DNA from: Deltaproteobacteria bacterium
GTDB lineage: Bacteria > Desulfobacterota > Desulfobaccia > Desulfobaccales > 0-14-0-80-60-11
DNA: 45,420 nt
Reading direction: 5' to 3'
NCBI GenBank assembly: GCA_023381945.1
Contig: JAMCQY010000325.1
Coordinates: 1 to 45,420, forward strand
The position numbers and the translations under genes are program-made. Positions within the stretch are counted from its first letter, which is position 1. Every line of letters starts with the position of its first letter. This document shows positions 1 to 7,622 of the stretch, piece after piece. The notes under the pieces are model-generated. The model was not told the origin of the DNA, searched no databases, and was given only the letters and a program-made list of their open reading frames with translations.

Positions 1-48
1 CGGTATGAGTTGTAGTAATTGACCCATGAGTGTGCTACAATGTGCCAT
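1..48 (-). CDS. IS4-family transposase, N-terminal fragment (runs off the window)
   Basis: On the minus strand a GAAAGGAG ribosome-binding site (plus 60-67) precedes ATG at 48, with an alternative in-frame ATG at 57. The first residues read MAHCSTLMGQLLQLIP. This is typical of IS4-type transposases with an N-terminal DUF4372 domain, which commonly begin with an M-A-H start followed by QLLQLIPRH. The spacing of 11 nt favours ATG 48 over ATG 57, which is only 2 nt from the site. Only 16 residues are visible, so the DDE catalytic domain cannot be assessed. The call rests on recognising the N-terminal pattern. Confidence 0.55.
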   Translation of the reverse strand, partial: MAHCSTLMGQLLQLIP

Positions 49-150
49 AAGCCCCATAACTCCTTTCAATGTTTAGGTTTTTGCCAAACCCATTATAGCA
101 TTGATCGGCTGTGTTACTTGCTATCCTAAGTAATTTCTACCGGACAGCAG
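1..150. mobile_element. End of an IS4-like insertion sequence, cut by the window edge
   Basis: The minus strand carries a transposase start (separate entry), and the stretch between that start and the methyltransferase fragment is noncoding, as expected of an IS end. The probable outer tip is CTGCTGTCCGGTAGAAATTA read on the minus strand (plus 131-150). Homology to the methyltransferase begins right after it, at about 154. The other IS end lies outside the window, so the inverted repeat and target duplication cannot be checked. The exact boundary is an inference. Confidence 0.55.
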
Positions 151-153
151 TGA

Positions 154-1449
154 TTGGATACAATTTTTGGCAAAGAAAATTTTAGGAATGAAATTATTTG
201 GAGAAGGACTGGTTCTCATTTAGCAAAGCGATATTCACCAATCCATGATGTTATATTTTTTTATACAAAATCTATAAACTATACATGGAACTATCCCAAA
301 AGACCTTATATGAAAGGTCATGTGGAAGAATTTTTTGTTAAAGATGAAAAAGGATATTGTAGTCAATATTATGGGAACGTCTTAACAGGATTAGGACTTA
401 GAAATGGAGAATCCGGCCAGCCTTGGAAAGGGGTTGATCCGAGCGCAAAAGGAAGACATTGGGCAATACCTAAAGCAATAATTAAAGATTTAGAAGATAT
501 ATCCCATCTTTCCCAACATCAAAAACTAGACCTCCTGTATGATTTGGGATTTATTAAATTTGTAAATGGTCAAGCATGGCCAATTTATGAGCGGTATTTA
601 AAGCCCGGCGATGGTGTTCCAACTCCTGATATATGGGCGTTTCAACCTTACACTGGCGGGACAGTATTTGGAACTAATGCGGGGATAGATGAAGATGTTC
701 GCTGGTTATCTCCCCGGGATAGAGAACGGCTTGGCTATCAGACCCAAAAACCAGAGGCGTTATTGTCTCGTATTTTAATGGCAAGTAGTAATGAAGAAGA
801 CGTAGTACTCGATCCTTTCTGTGGTTGTGGTACTACAATCACTGTAGCAAATCGTCTCAAACGGAAATGGATAGGTATTGATATTACGCACATAGCTATT
901 AATCTAATAAAACTTCGTTTAAAAGATATGCTTGATTTAGAAGCAAAAAAAAATTATCTGGTAGTTGGTGAACCAGAAGATTTATCAGGAGCAAAAGAAC
1001 TGGCACTACAAAACAGATATCAATTTCAATGGTGGGCATCATCTTTAATTGAAGCAAGACCTTATGGAGATAAAAAGAAAGGTGCAGATGAGGGTATAGA
1101 TGCTTATTTATATTTTTCAGATGAAAAAAATAAAATTAAAAAAGGAATAGTCCAGGTTAAGAGTGGAAAAGTATCTGTTAAAGATATAAGAGATTTGGGA
1201 CATGTGATGGATAGAGAAAAAGCTGAAATAGGTATTTTTCTTACGTTGGAACCTGCCACAAAACCAATGGAGAAAGAAGCTCTTTTAAAAGGTTACTATA
1301 AATCAAGCACCCTTAATAAATCATATCAAAAAATTCAAATATTTACTATTGATGATTTGTTTGCAGGTAAAGCCCCGGAAACCCCTCCTATTATCTCCCC
1401 ATATAAACGGGCAAAATATATTCGGGAAAACAAATCTCTCGAAATTTGA
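154..1449 (+). pseudogene. 5'-truncated DNA N4/N6-methyltransferase fused to an Mrr-like nuclease domain
   Basis: The 431-residue frame starts at a TTG directly after an in-frame TGA. It opens with LDTIFGKENFRNEIIW, which in full-length beta-class methyltransferases lies well inside the protein, after the DPPY motif. The SAM-binding motif is present (DPFCGCGTT, residues 220-228), preceded by the usual TQKPEALL (197-204). The catalytic DPPY block is missing. Residues 300-400 look like an Mrr-type restriction nuclease: GID near 314-316 and QVK at 334-336 form a D...QxK active-site pattern. The intact gene was therefore probably a single-chain restriction-modification enzyme. An IS4-like end abuts the break. 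The region is AT-rich compared with the next genes, suggesting transfer. The methylase is very likely inactive; whether the nuclease half is made is unknown. Confidence 0.75.
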
Positions 1450-1470
1450 AAAATGAATCGCCAAATAAAA

Positions 1471-1497
1471 GAGCGGCTAAATTGGCCGCCCTTTTTT
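1471..1497 (+). terminator. Rho-independent terminator after the methyltransferase fragment
   Basis: A GC-rich stem (GCGGCTA pairing with TGGCCGC, one T-G wobble, loop AAT) is followed directly by six T residues at 1492-1497. It starts about 20 nt after the stop codon at 1449. It also sits beyond the end of the convergent gene at 1512, so it may act in both directions. Confidence 0.75.
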
Positions 1498-1511
1498 AAT
1501 TGGAGACTGGT

Positions 1512-2093
1512 TTAAGCCGAAACCCGCTGCAGCAGGCTAGTCTTGAGGCGGTCGAACTCCTCGGGGCTGATGACTCCGTCATCCCGGAGGCGGATAAAGC
1601 CCTCCAGCTCCTCCCGCAAGCGCTCCGGCGGCAGCAAGGCGGGCACTTCCACGGGTTCGGCCTCCAGGGTCAAGGGGCCTTCCAGGGCCAGGGGACGGGG
1701 CCGACCTGCCAGAACTGCCGGGCCCAGATGCTCCTGGCCGTGATACCGCAGGGTAAAGGTGCCGTTGAGCAGGGAGATTTCCACGTTCTTGCCGCTTTTG
1801 GCGGCTTCCCGCATCAGGTCGTGAAACTCGCTGCCCTGGGCGGCCATCTTGTTTTTAAAGCTGCCCCAGCGGCGATAAAGGCGCCAGCCGATCAAACCGC
1901 AAATCCCGGCGAAACCTGCGAACAGCCAGACGGTGAGACCGAGGAAGGCGGTGAGCCAGACCAGGATGACGATGAGCACGAAGGGAATGGCGATCAGGAA
2001 CATCAGCAGGCTGTAAAAATTGGCCAGATTCCCCAGCGAGGTGACCGAGGGGTCGGTGGCATCCGCTTTAAAACGTGAAAAGAATTTTCCCAT
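1512..2093 (-). CDS. Membrane protein with a C-terminal SHOCT-like segment
   Basis: 193 residues. A hydrophobic stretch at about residues 28-72 contains two probable transmembrane helices. It is followed by a cytoplasmic, basic and charged region. The last 35 residues (EGFIRLRDDGVISPEEFDRL and onward) match the pattern of SHOCT-type short C-terminal domains, which usually end membrane or DNA-handling proteins and are thought to mediate oligomerisation. No enzymatic motif is visible. The gene stands alone, converging on the methyltransferase fragment and separated from the aminopeptidase by repeat-rich DNA. The function is unknown; similar proteins are usually annotated as hypothetical or SHOCT domain-containing. 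Confidence 0.7.
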   Translation of the reverse strand: MGKFFSRFKADATDPSVTSLGNLANFYSLLMFLIAIPFVLIVILVWLTAFLGLTVWLFAGFAGICGLIGWRLYRRWGSFKNKMAAQGSEFHDLMREAAKSGKNVEISLLNGTFTLRYHGQEHLGPAVLAGRPRPLALEGPLTLEAEPVEVPALLPPERLREELEGFIRLRDDGVISPEEFDRLKTSLLQRVSA

Positions 2094-2379
2094 ATTTGGT
2101 TTCGAGTTTCGAGTTTTTAGTTTCGACTTTTAGAAAAGACCTTAGAACATAGACCACGCACCGTAAAGATTATCATTTTTTTAGTGAGTTGCAAGTCAAG
2201 AATGAGCAGGGTAGGGGTCAGGGGCCAGGGGCCAGGGGTCAGTAAAAAAAAAGTGATCAGTGGTTAGTGACCAGTAAAAATCTAACTGCATAAAAAGATT
2301 TAGCAATACCTAAAATGGGCGACCCAGCGGGTCGCCCCTGCGAGAAGGAAGGCAGGCAGGGACGCCTGCCCCACCAAAG
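2094..2379. repeat. Intergenic repeats: short direct repeats and two hairpins
   Basis: No gene is seen. Near 2100-2130 the motif TTTCGAGTTTCGAG recurs, and at 2215-2275 there are runs of GGGGTCAGGGGCCAGG and CAGTGGTTAGTGACCAGT type. Two hairpins follow: GGGCGACCC-AGC-GGGTCGCCC at 2317-2337, and a GGCAGGC/GCCTGCC stem at 2351-2370. The second ends about 10 nt from the aminopeptidase stop and could help terminate that gene. The GGGCGACCC type belongs to the same family of dispersed hairpins as those at 14.6, 16.8 and 20.6 kb. Confidence 0.6.
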
Positions 2380-3792
2380 TTATACGGCGCTGAAGAAGGC
2401 CCGGTAGGCCTTGAAGGTCATGTAGAGGTCCGCCTTGGAGGCCACTTCGAAGGGAGAATGCATGGATAAGAGCGGAGTGCCGCAGTCGATGATCTCCAGG
2501 CCGTGGATGGCCAGGAATTTGGCGATGGTGCCGCCGCCGCCCTCATCGATCTTGCCCAGTTCTCCCGTCTGCCAGATGACTCCGTATTCATTAAAGATGC
2601 GGCGAATCCAGCCCACATATTCCGCATTGGCGTCGCTGGTGGAGTATTTGCCGCCGCTGCCGCCATATTTATGGAAGGAAACCCCGTAGCCCAGGCGGGA
2701 GGCATTGCGCTTTTCGTGGACTTCGGGAAAATCCGGGTCCAGTCCGCCGGTGACGTCGGCGGAGATGGCCCGGGAGTTCATGAGGACGCGGCGGCGGGCC
2801 TGGGGGCTCTCATTCCGGCGCTCCAAGAGGAGTTCGACCACCTCTTCCAGGATACAGGATTTGGCCGAGGTGTTGCCGTCGGAGCCAATCTCTTCCTTAT
2901 CGTAAAACAGGGCGATGCAGGTATGCTCGGGTGCCTGGACGTCCAGGATGGCGGCGAGTTCGGCGTAAGCGCAGGAGCGGTCGTCCTGGCCGTAGGCGCC
3001 CACCAGACTGCGGTCCCAACCAATATCTTTGGCAGGGCCGGCGGGCACTATTTCGACCTCGGCGCTGATGAAATCCTCCTCGTTGAGGCCGTAACGCTCC
3101 TCCAGGATTTTCAGGAAGTGGAGTTTGAAGCGTTCTTTGGTCTCGCTATTTCCCAAAGGTAAGGAGCCCGTCAGGACATTGAGCTTTTCCCCCTCAAAGG
3201 TTTCGCTCACCTTCTTATCCATCTGGGCCTTGCGGGCCAGGTGCGGCAAGAGGTCCAAGACGGTGAAGACCGGGTCGGCCGGGTCTTCGCCGACGCTCAG
3301 GTTAACGCTCTCACCGTCCGCCTTGAGGACTACCCCGTGGATGGCCAGGGGTCGCGCCAGCCACTGGTATTTCTTGATGCCGCCATAATAGTGGGTCTTG
3401 AGGAAGGCCAGGTCGGTGTCCTCATAGATGGGATAAGGCTTCAGGTCCAGGCGGGGCGAATCGATATGGGAAGCGATGATGCGCAGACCGGCGCTCAGAG
3501 GTTTTTTGCCTTCAACTACGAGGACGACGCTTTTGCCCCGGTAGTTGTAAAAAGCCTTGGGCCCGGAAGTCCCGGAGGCGAGATCGGCAAAGCCGCGATC
3601 CCGGGCGTGGCGGAGGATTTCCTGGACGGCCTGGCGCTCGGTCTTGGCCCGGTCCAAAAAGTTCTTGTAGCGGTCGCCGAAGGTGAAGATGGCTTCCCGC
3701 TCGGCCTGATCCACCTTGTCCCAGACCAGCTTCGGGCTCAACGCCAGGCGGTCCCGCAATTGGTTCAGTTCGTCTTTTTCCTGGAGTTCCAT
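2380..3792 (-). CDS. apeA: M18-family zinc aminopeptidase
   Basis: 470 residues, the usual length of the longer bacterial M18 group. These are cytoplasmic dinuclear-zinc exopeptidases that remove N-terminal residues, often acidic ones. The expected metal and catalytic positions are visible: H109 in ASHIDSPR, D270/D271 in GQDDRSCAY, the E300-E301 pair in DKEEIGS, D346 in SADVTGGLDPDF and H445 in SMHSPFE. The block KTHYYGGIKKYQW (132-144) is characteristic of this subgroup. The start ATG at 3792 is the first of the frame. The gene is monocistronic, flanked by repeat DNA on both sides, so a housekeeping peptide-turnover role is the simplest reading. The family assignment is firm; the substrate preference is inferred from the family. 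Confidence 0.93.
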   Translation of the reverse strand: MELQEKDELNQLRDRLALSPKLVWDKVDQAEREAIFTFGDRYKNFLDRAKTERQAVQEILRHARDRGFADLASGTSGPKAFYNYRGKSVVLVVEGKKPLSAGLRIIASHIDSPRLDLKPYPIYEDTDLAFLKTHYYGGIKKYQWLARPLAIHGVVLKADGESVNLSVGEDPADPVFTVLDLLPHLARKAQMDKKVSETFEGEKLNVLTGSLPLGNSETKERFKLHFLKILEERYGLNEEDFISAEVEIVPAGPAKDIGWDRSLVGAYGQDDRSCAYAELAAILDVQAPEHTCIALFYDKEEIGSDGNTSAKSCILEEVVELLLERRNESPQARRRVLMNSRAISADVTGGLDPDFPEVHEKRNASRLGYGVSFHKYGGSGGKYSTSDANAEYVGWIRRIFNEYGVIWQTGELGKIDEGGGGTIAKFLAIHGLEIIDCGTPLLSMHSPFEVASKADLYMTFKAYRAFFSAV

Positions 3793-3848
3793 GGTTGCGT
3801 CCCCTTTAGGTCGAAAATCATTAAGGCAAAAGCAGAAAAAGCATTATC

Positions 3849-3888
3849 GCACGCAAAGACGCCAAGGCGCAGAGACGCAAATTTGCGT
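3849..3888. repeat. CGCAAAGACGC/CGCAGAGACGC-type dispersed repeat with palindrome
   Basis: The stretch contains ACGCAAAGACGCCAAGGCGC followed by AGAGACGC and ends in a perfect 14-bp palindrome, ACGCAAATTTGCGT (3875-3888). A second member of this repeat family, arranged as a long hairpin, lies at 4121-4186 on the other side of tRNA-Leu. Confidence 0.6.
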
Positions 3889-3962
3889 CACAATTTCATA
3901 ACATGAAATCGTTGGAGAGACAACCGGACCACCCGATCGGGGACTTTAAGGGAGTATTCAAC

Positions 3963-3991
3963 TTGACTTAAGCCAGTAAAGTTAATAAATT
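3963..3991 (+). promoter_or_regulatory. Sigma70-type promoter of tRNA-Leu
   Basis: TTGACT (3963-3968, five of six consensus positions) is followed after 17 nt by TAAATT (3986-3991, four of six). Transcription would start near 3998, about 10 nt before the mature tRNA. The spacing and location are what a tRNA promoter should show. Confidence 0.6.
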
Positions 3992-4007
3992 TACTGGATG
4001 AATGCCC

Positions 4008-4092
4008 GCGAGAGTGGCGGAATCTGGCAGACGCACTGGACTTAGGATCCAGCGGTTCATCCGTGGGGGTTCGAGTCCCCCCTCTCGCACCA
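4008..4092 (+). tRNA. tRNA-Leu (anticodon TAG)
   Basis: 85 nt with an encoded CCA end. The acceptor arms GCGAGAG and CTCTCGC pair over seven bases. The anticodon stem CTGGA/TCCAG encloses loop CTTAGGA, giving anticodon TAG (reads CTA/CTN leucine codons). The extra arm is long, as expected of a class II tRNA, and the T loop reads GGGGGTTCGAGTCCCCC. Confidence 0.96.
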
Positions 4093-4120
4093 CCCCGGGG
4101 GAGCTTTTACCCAAGTCTTT

Positions 4121-4186
4121 TCTCTGCGCTCTCTGCGCCTCTGCGGTGCAGATAATCACCGCAGAGACGCAGAGGACGCCGAGAGA
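4121..4186. repeat. Long imperfect hairpin of CGCAGAG-type repeat
   Basis: The left arm (4121-4148) and right arm (4157-4186) are near reverse complements over about 28 bp, with an 8-nt loop. The arms consist of CTCTGCG / CGCAGAG units. It lies between tRNA-Leu and tig, so it could terminate the tRNA transcript, but there is no T run after it. It belongs to the same family as 3849-3888. Confidence 0.65.
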
Positions 4187-4277
4187 GGATTTGAAATTTT
4201 GCCAAAGCACGGAAGCACTCTGCAAGATATCAAATTACATAAAATATCAAATAACTGGAAGATTGTGAGCTGATACC

Positions 4278-5612
4278 ATGACCCAAAGTGCTGTTAAAGC
4301 AGAAGTTGAAACTCTGAGCGAAGTCAAACGCAAATTGTCGGTGGCAGTGCCTGCCACTGAGGTGACCGAGGAAGTGGACCGGGCTTACCGGCAGTTGGGC
4401 AAGCAGGCCAAAGTCAAGGGCTTTCGGCCCGGCAAGGTGCCCCGGTCGGTCCTGGAGATGTATTACCATAAACAGATCAACGAAGAGGTGTCCGAGGCTC
4501 TGGTGCGCCGCTCCCTGGGCGAGGCCCTGAAGGAGAACGGCCTGGAGGCGGTCAACCTGACCTGGCCGGAGCCGCCCCCCGCGGCGTTGGCGGGCCAGGA
4601 TTACCACTATAGCGTCGAAATAGAGGTGACCCCGAAATTCGAGGTGCAGAACTATCGGGGGCTGGAACTATCGGCTCCTAAGGTGGAGGTGAGCGAGGCA
4701 GAAGTGGAAGCCCGGCTGGAGGATGTCCGCCAGCAAAACGCCCTGCTCAAGCCGCCTCTGGAAAACCGCCCGATCCAGGAAGGCGACTTCGTGGTGCATG
4801 ATTACCAGGCCTATTTTGCCGGAGAGCCGGTGGAGGCCGGCAAGGCCGAAAACACCTACGTCGAGGTGGGGAGCGGCAAGTTCAACGCCGAGTTCGAGAA
4901 GAACCTTCTGGGGCTGACGGAAGGGGCGGAGGCCCGCTTCACGGTGGACCTGCCCAGCGACTTCGCCAACCCGTTGCTGGCCGGCAAATCGGTGGAGTTT
5001 CAGGTAAAGATTTTGGAAGTGAAGGAAAAAGTGGTTCCGGACCTGGATGATGCCTTCGCCAAGGCCCTGGGCGGCAACTTTCCGACTTTGGACGCCTTGC
5101 GTGAGACCGTCCGAGAGGATATTATTAAAGGTAAGGAGCGGGAGCGGCAGGCCATTTTGGAAAACCAGGCGCACGATCAACTAATCGCCAAGCACCCCTT
5201 CGAAATCCCGCCCTCGCTGGTAAATCAGGAACAGGAGAATCTTTTCCGGGAGCAGTGGGAACAATATAGCCGGTACGGCATTGATCCGGCGAAGATGGAC
5301 CACACCAAGCTGCTGGAGGCCCTCAAACCCATGGCGGAGCGCCGGGCCCGAATCAAAATCCTGCTGGAGCGCCTTGCCGAGAAAGAGGGCCTTAACATTG
5401 ACGACGCCGAAGCGGATGCCACCCTGGCCCGCATCGCGGTGCACAGCGGCAAGGACGTTAACGAGGTGCGCAAGTTCTACCGGGAACGCGATCTCATGGG
5501 GGTCCTCAAAGAGCAACTCAGGGCCGAAAAAGCCATGAAACTGATAATGGACGAAGCCAAGATCGGTGACGCGCCCGAGCCTGAGGCAGCCGCCCCGGAG
5601 GCCAATGAATAA
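4278..5612 (+). CDS. tig: Trigger factor, ribosome-associated chaperone
   Basis: 444 residues, full family length. The N-terminal ribosome-binding domain carries GFRPGKVPR (residues 49-57), the loop that docks at the exit tunnel. An FKBP-like peptidyl-prolyl isomerase domain follows at about 150-235 ([17 protein letters not shown] onward), then the helical chaperone arm to the C-terminus. It binds nascent chains as they leave the ribosome. It is the first gene of the tig-clpP-clpX-lon block; its stop codon overlaps the clpP start, so the two are probably translationally coupled. Only a weak Shine-Dalgarno (GTGAG) precedes ATG 4278, but it is the only start giving the standard N-terminus. Confidence 0.97.
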   Translation: MTQSAVKAEVETLSEVKRKLSVAVPATEVTEEVDRAYRQLGKQAKVKGFRPGKVPRSVLEMYYHKQINEEVSEALVRRSLGEALKENGLEAVNLTWPEPPPAALAGQDYHYSVEIEVTPKFEVQNYRGLELSAPKVEVSEAEVEARLEDVRQQNALLKPPLENRPIQEGDFVVHDYQAYFAGEPVEAGKAENTYVEVGSGKFNAEFEKNLLGLTEGAEARFTVDLPSDFANPLLAGKSVEFQVKILEVKEKVVPDLDDAFAKALGGNFPTLDALRETVREDIIKGKERERQAILENQAHDQLIAKHPFEIPPSLVNQEQENLFREQWEQYSRYGIDPAKMDHTKLLEALKPMAERRARIKILLERLAEKEGLNIDDAEADATLARIAVHSGKDVNEVRKFYRERDLMGVLKEQLRAEKAMKLIMDEAKIGDAPEPEAAAPEANE

Positions 5613-6231
5613 AATGCAATTAGTCCCGATGGTAGTAGAGCAGAGCAGCCGGGGGGAGCGGGCATACGATATCTATTCCCGGCTCCTCAAGGACCGGATC
5701 GTTTTTCTGGGCACGGTCATCAACGACGATGTGGCCAACCTGGTCATTGCCCAACTGCTCTTTTTGGAAGCGGAAGATCCGGATAAGGAAATCAACTTTT
5801 ACATTAATTCCCCCGGGGGTCTGGTGACTGCCGGGATGGCCATATACGACACGATGCAGTACATCAAATGCCCGGTGGCGACGCTGTGCATGGGCCAGGC
5901 GGCCTCCATGGGCGCCCTGTTATTGACCGCGGGCGAAGCTGGCAAACGGTTTGCCCTGCCGCATGCCCGGATCCTGATTCACCAGCCTCTGGGCGGGTTC
6001 CAGGGCCAGGCGACCGACGTGGATATTCAGGCCCGGGAGATTTTGCGCCTTCGGGAGGAGTTGAACGAAATCATGGCGCGCCACACCGGCCAACCCATTG
6101 ACCGGATCAATCGGGACACGGAGCGCGATTTTTATATGTCCGGCGAACAGGCCAAGGAATACGGCCTGATCGACGATGTCATCGTGAAGCGGGAAGTGGG
6201 AAAACTCTTCCCGGGCCGGTCGCGGGAATAA
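5605..6231 (+). CDS. clpP: ATP-dependent Clp protease, proteolytic subunit
   Basis: 208 residues from ATG 5605, the normal ClpP length. The serine-protease triad is visible: S101 in [11 protein letters not shown]126 in ILIHQPLGG and D175 in ERDFYMSG. It forms the barrel that degrades substrates unfolded by ClpX, encoded next. The start is a choice: ATG 5605 overlaps the tig stop by 8 nt with GGAGG 3 nt upstream, while ATG 5614 would give a 205-residue protein with a 12-nt spacing. A longer reading from 5566 would add residues absent from the family and is unlikely. There are 113 nt before clpX. Confidence 0.95.
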   Translation: MNKMQLVPMVVEQSSRGERAYDIYSRLLKDRIVFLGTVINDDVANLVIAQLLFLEAEDPDKEINFYINSPGGLVTAGMAIYDTMQYIKCPVATLCMGQAASMGALLLTAGEAGKRFALPHARILIHQPLGGFQGQATDVDIQAREILRLREELNEIMARHTGQPIDRINRDTERDFYMSGEQAKEYGLIDDVIVKREVGKLFPGRSRE

Positions 6232-6243
6232 AAATTGCAATAC

Positions 6244-6273
6244 TTGAAGTATCCGCCAAAGATTGACGATAAT
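6244..6273 (+). promoter_or_regulatory. clpX: Candidate sigma70 promoter for clpX-lon
   Basis: TTGAAG (6244-6249), an 18-nt spacer and GATAAT (6268-6273, five of six) lie in the 113-nt gap between clpP and clpX. This would let clpX-lon be transcribed apart from tig-clpP. It was found by eye only. Confidence 0.4.
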
Positions 6274-6344
6274 AGTCTCAGGCGGGAAGCATATACCAAA
6301 CCTAAAGACGGGCAGGAAGCCGCCAGGGTTTGGGGAGGAAGCAT

Positions 6345-7622
6345 ATGAGCAAGCGTGGCATCGATAAGAATGCCGATTTACTCTGTTCTTTTTGCGGCAA
6401 AAGCCAGGGCGAGGTGAAGAAGCTGATCGCCGGCCCCGGCGTTTATATCTGCGATGAATGCATCGAGCTCTGCAACGACATCATCGCCGAGGAGTACGAA
6501 AAAGACGAGGCCAAACACTCCAGGCTGGCCATTCCGGAGCCGGCGGCCATCAAGAAGCAAATCGATGAATATGTTATCGGCCAGGAACGGGCCAAAAAGA
6601 TCCTGTCCGTGGCCGTCTATAATCACTATAAACGCATCAACGCCGGGACCGACCTGGATGGGGTGGAACTGCAGAAGAGCAACATCCTGCTCATCGGCCC
6701 CACCGGCTCAGGCAAGACTTTGCTGGCCCAGACTTTGGCCCGAATCCTGAACGTGCCGTTCACCATTGCCGACGCCACCACCTTGACGGAGGCCGGCTAC
6801 GTGGGCGAGGACGTGGAGAACATCATCCTCAACCTGCTGCAGGTGGCGGATTACGACGTGGAGAAGGCCTCACGGGGGATTGTCTACATCGACGAAGTCG
6901 ATAAAATCGCCCGTAAGACCGATTCGCCCTCCATCACCCGGGACGTCTCCGGCGAAGGGGTGCAGCAGGCCCTGCTAAAGATCATCGAAGGCACCATGGC
7001 TTCGGTGCCCCCCAAAGGCGGCCGCAAGCATCCGCAGCAGGAGTTCATCAAGGTGGACACCACCAATATCCTGTTCATCTGCGGCGGCGCCTTCAACGGT
7101 CTGGAAGACATCATCGGCTCCCGCACCGGCCGCAAGGTCATGGGGTTCGGGGCGGATATCCAGAGCCGAACCCAGCGGCCCTTGGGGGAGATCCTGGTGC
7201 AGGTGCAACCCCCGGACCTGCTGAAATTCGGGCTGATCCCCGAGTTTGTCGGCCGCCTGCCGGTCATGGCCACCCTGGACGAACTGAATGAGGAAGCCCT
7301 GGTGCGCATCCTGAAGGAGCCCAAGAACGCTCTGGTGAAACAGTATCAGAAGCTCCTGGAGCTGGACCAGGTCAACCTGAAGTTCACTGACGACGCCCTG
7401 GTGGCGGTGGCCAAAGACGCCCTGAAGCGCAAATCCGGGGCCCGGGGCCTGCGGGCCATCCTGGAAAAGGCCATGTTGGACCTGATGTACGAGTTGCCGT
7501 CCTTGAAGGACGTCAATGAGTGTCTGATCACGGAAGAATTCATCACCAAACATGCCGCCCCCATTTTGACCTACCGGTCTGAAGAAGGGGCTTGGGATAA
7601 ACCTGGAGTGATGGTGCAATAA
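6345..7622 (+). CDS. clpX: ClpX, AAA+ unfoldase of the ClpXP protease
   Basis: 425 residues. The N-terminal zinc-binding domain has C14, C17, C36 and C39 (CSFC...CDEC), used for dimerisation and substrate or adaptor binding. Walker A is GPTGSGKT (118-125) and Walker B is IVYIDEVDK with D183-E184. The C-terminal AAA+ small domain is complete. The start ATG 6345 was chosen because GGGGAGGA lies 5-6 nt upstream and the protein then begins MSKRG as in relatives; an in-frame ATG at 6330 has no such site. The stop codon overlaps the lon start by one base (TAATG), so lon is coupled. Confidence 0.97.
   Translation: MSKRGIDKNADLLCSFCGKSQGEVKKLIAGPGVYICDECIELCNDIIAEEYEKDEAKHSRLAIPEPAAIKKQIDEYVIGQERAKKILSVAVYNHYKRINAGTDLDGVELQKSNILLIGPTGSGKTLLAQTLARILNVPFTIADATTLTEAGYVGEDVENIILNLLQVADYDVEKASRGIVYIDEVDKIARKTDSPSITRDVSGEGVQQALLKIIEGTMASVPPKGGRKHPQQEFIKVDTTNILFICGGAFNGLEDIIGSRTGRKVMGFGADIQSRTQRPLGEILVQVQPPDLLKFGLIPEFVGRLPVMATLDELNEEALVRILKEPKNALVKQYQKLLELDQVNLKFTDDALVAVAKDALKRKSGARGLRAILEKAMLDLMYELPSLKDVNECLITEEFITKHAAPILTYRSEEGAWDKPGVMVQ

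Noticed and set aside
2094..2379. Short direct repeats considered as a CRISPR array
   Set aside because: Repeats are only about 7-14 nt, irregularly spaced and without unique spacers; no cas genes are in the window.
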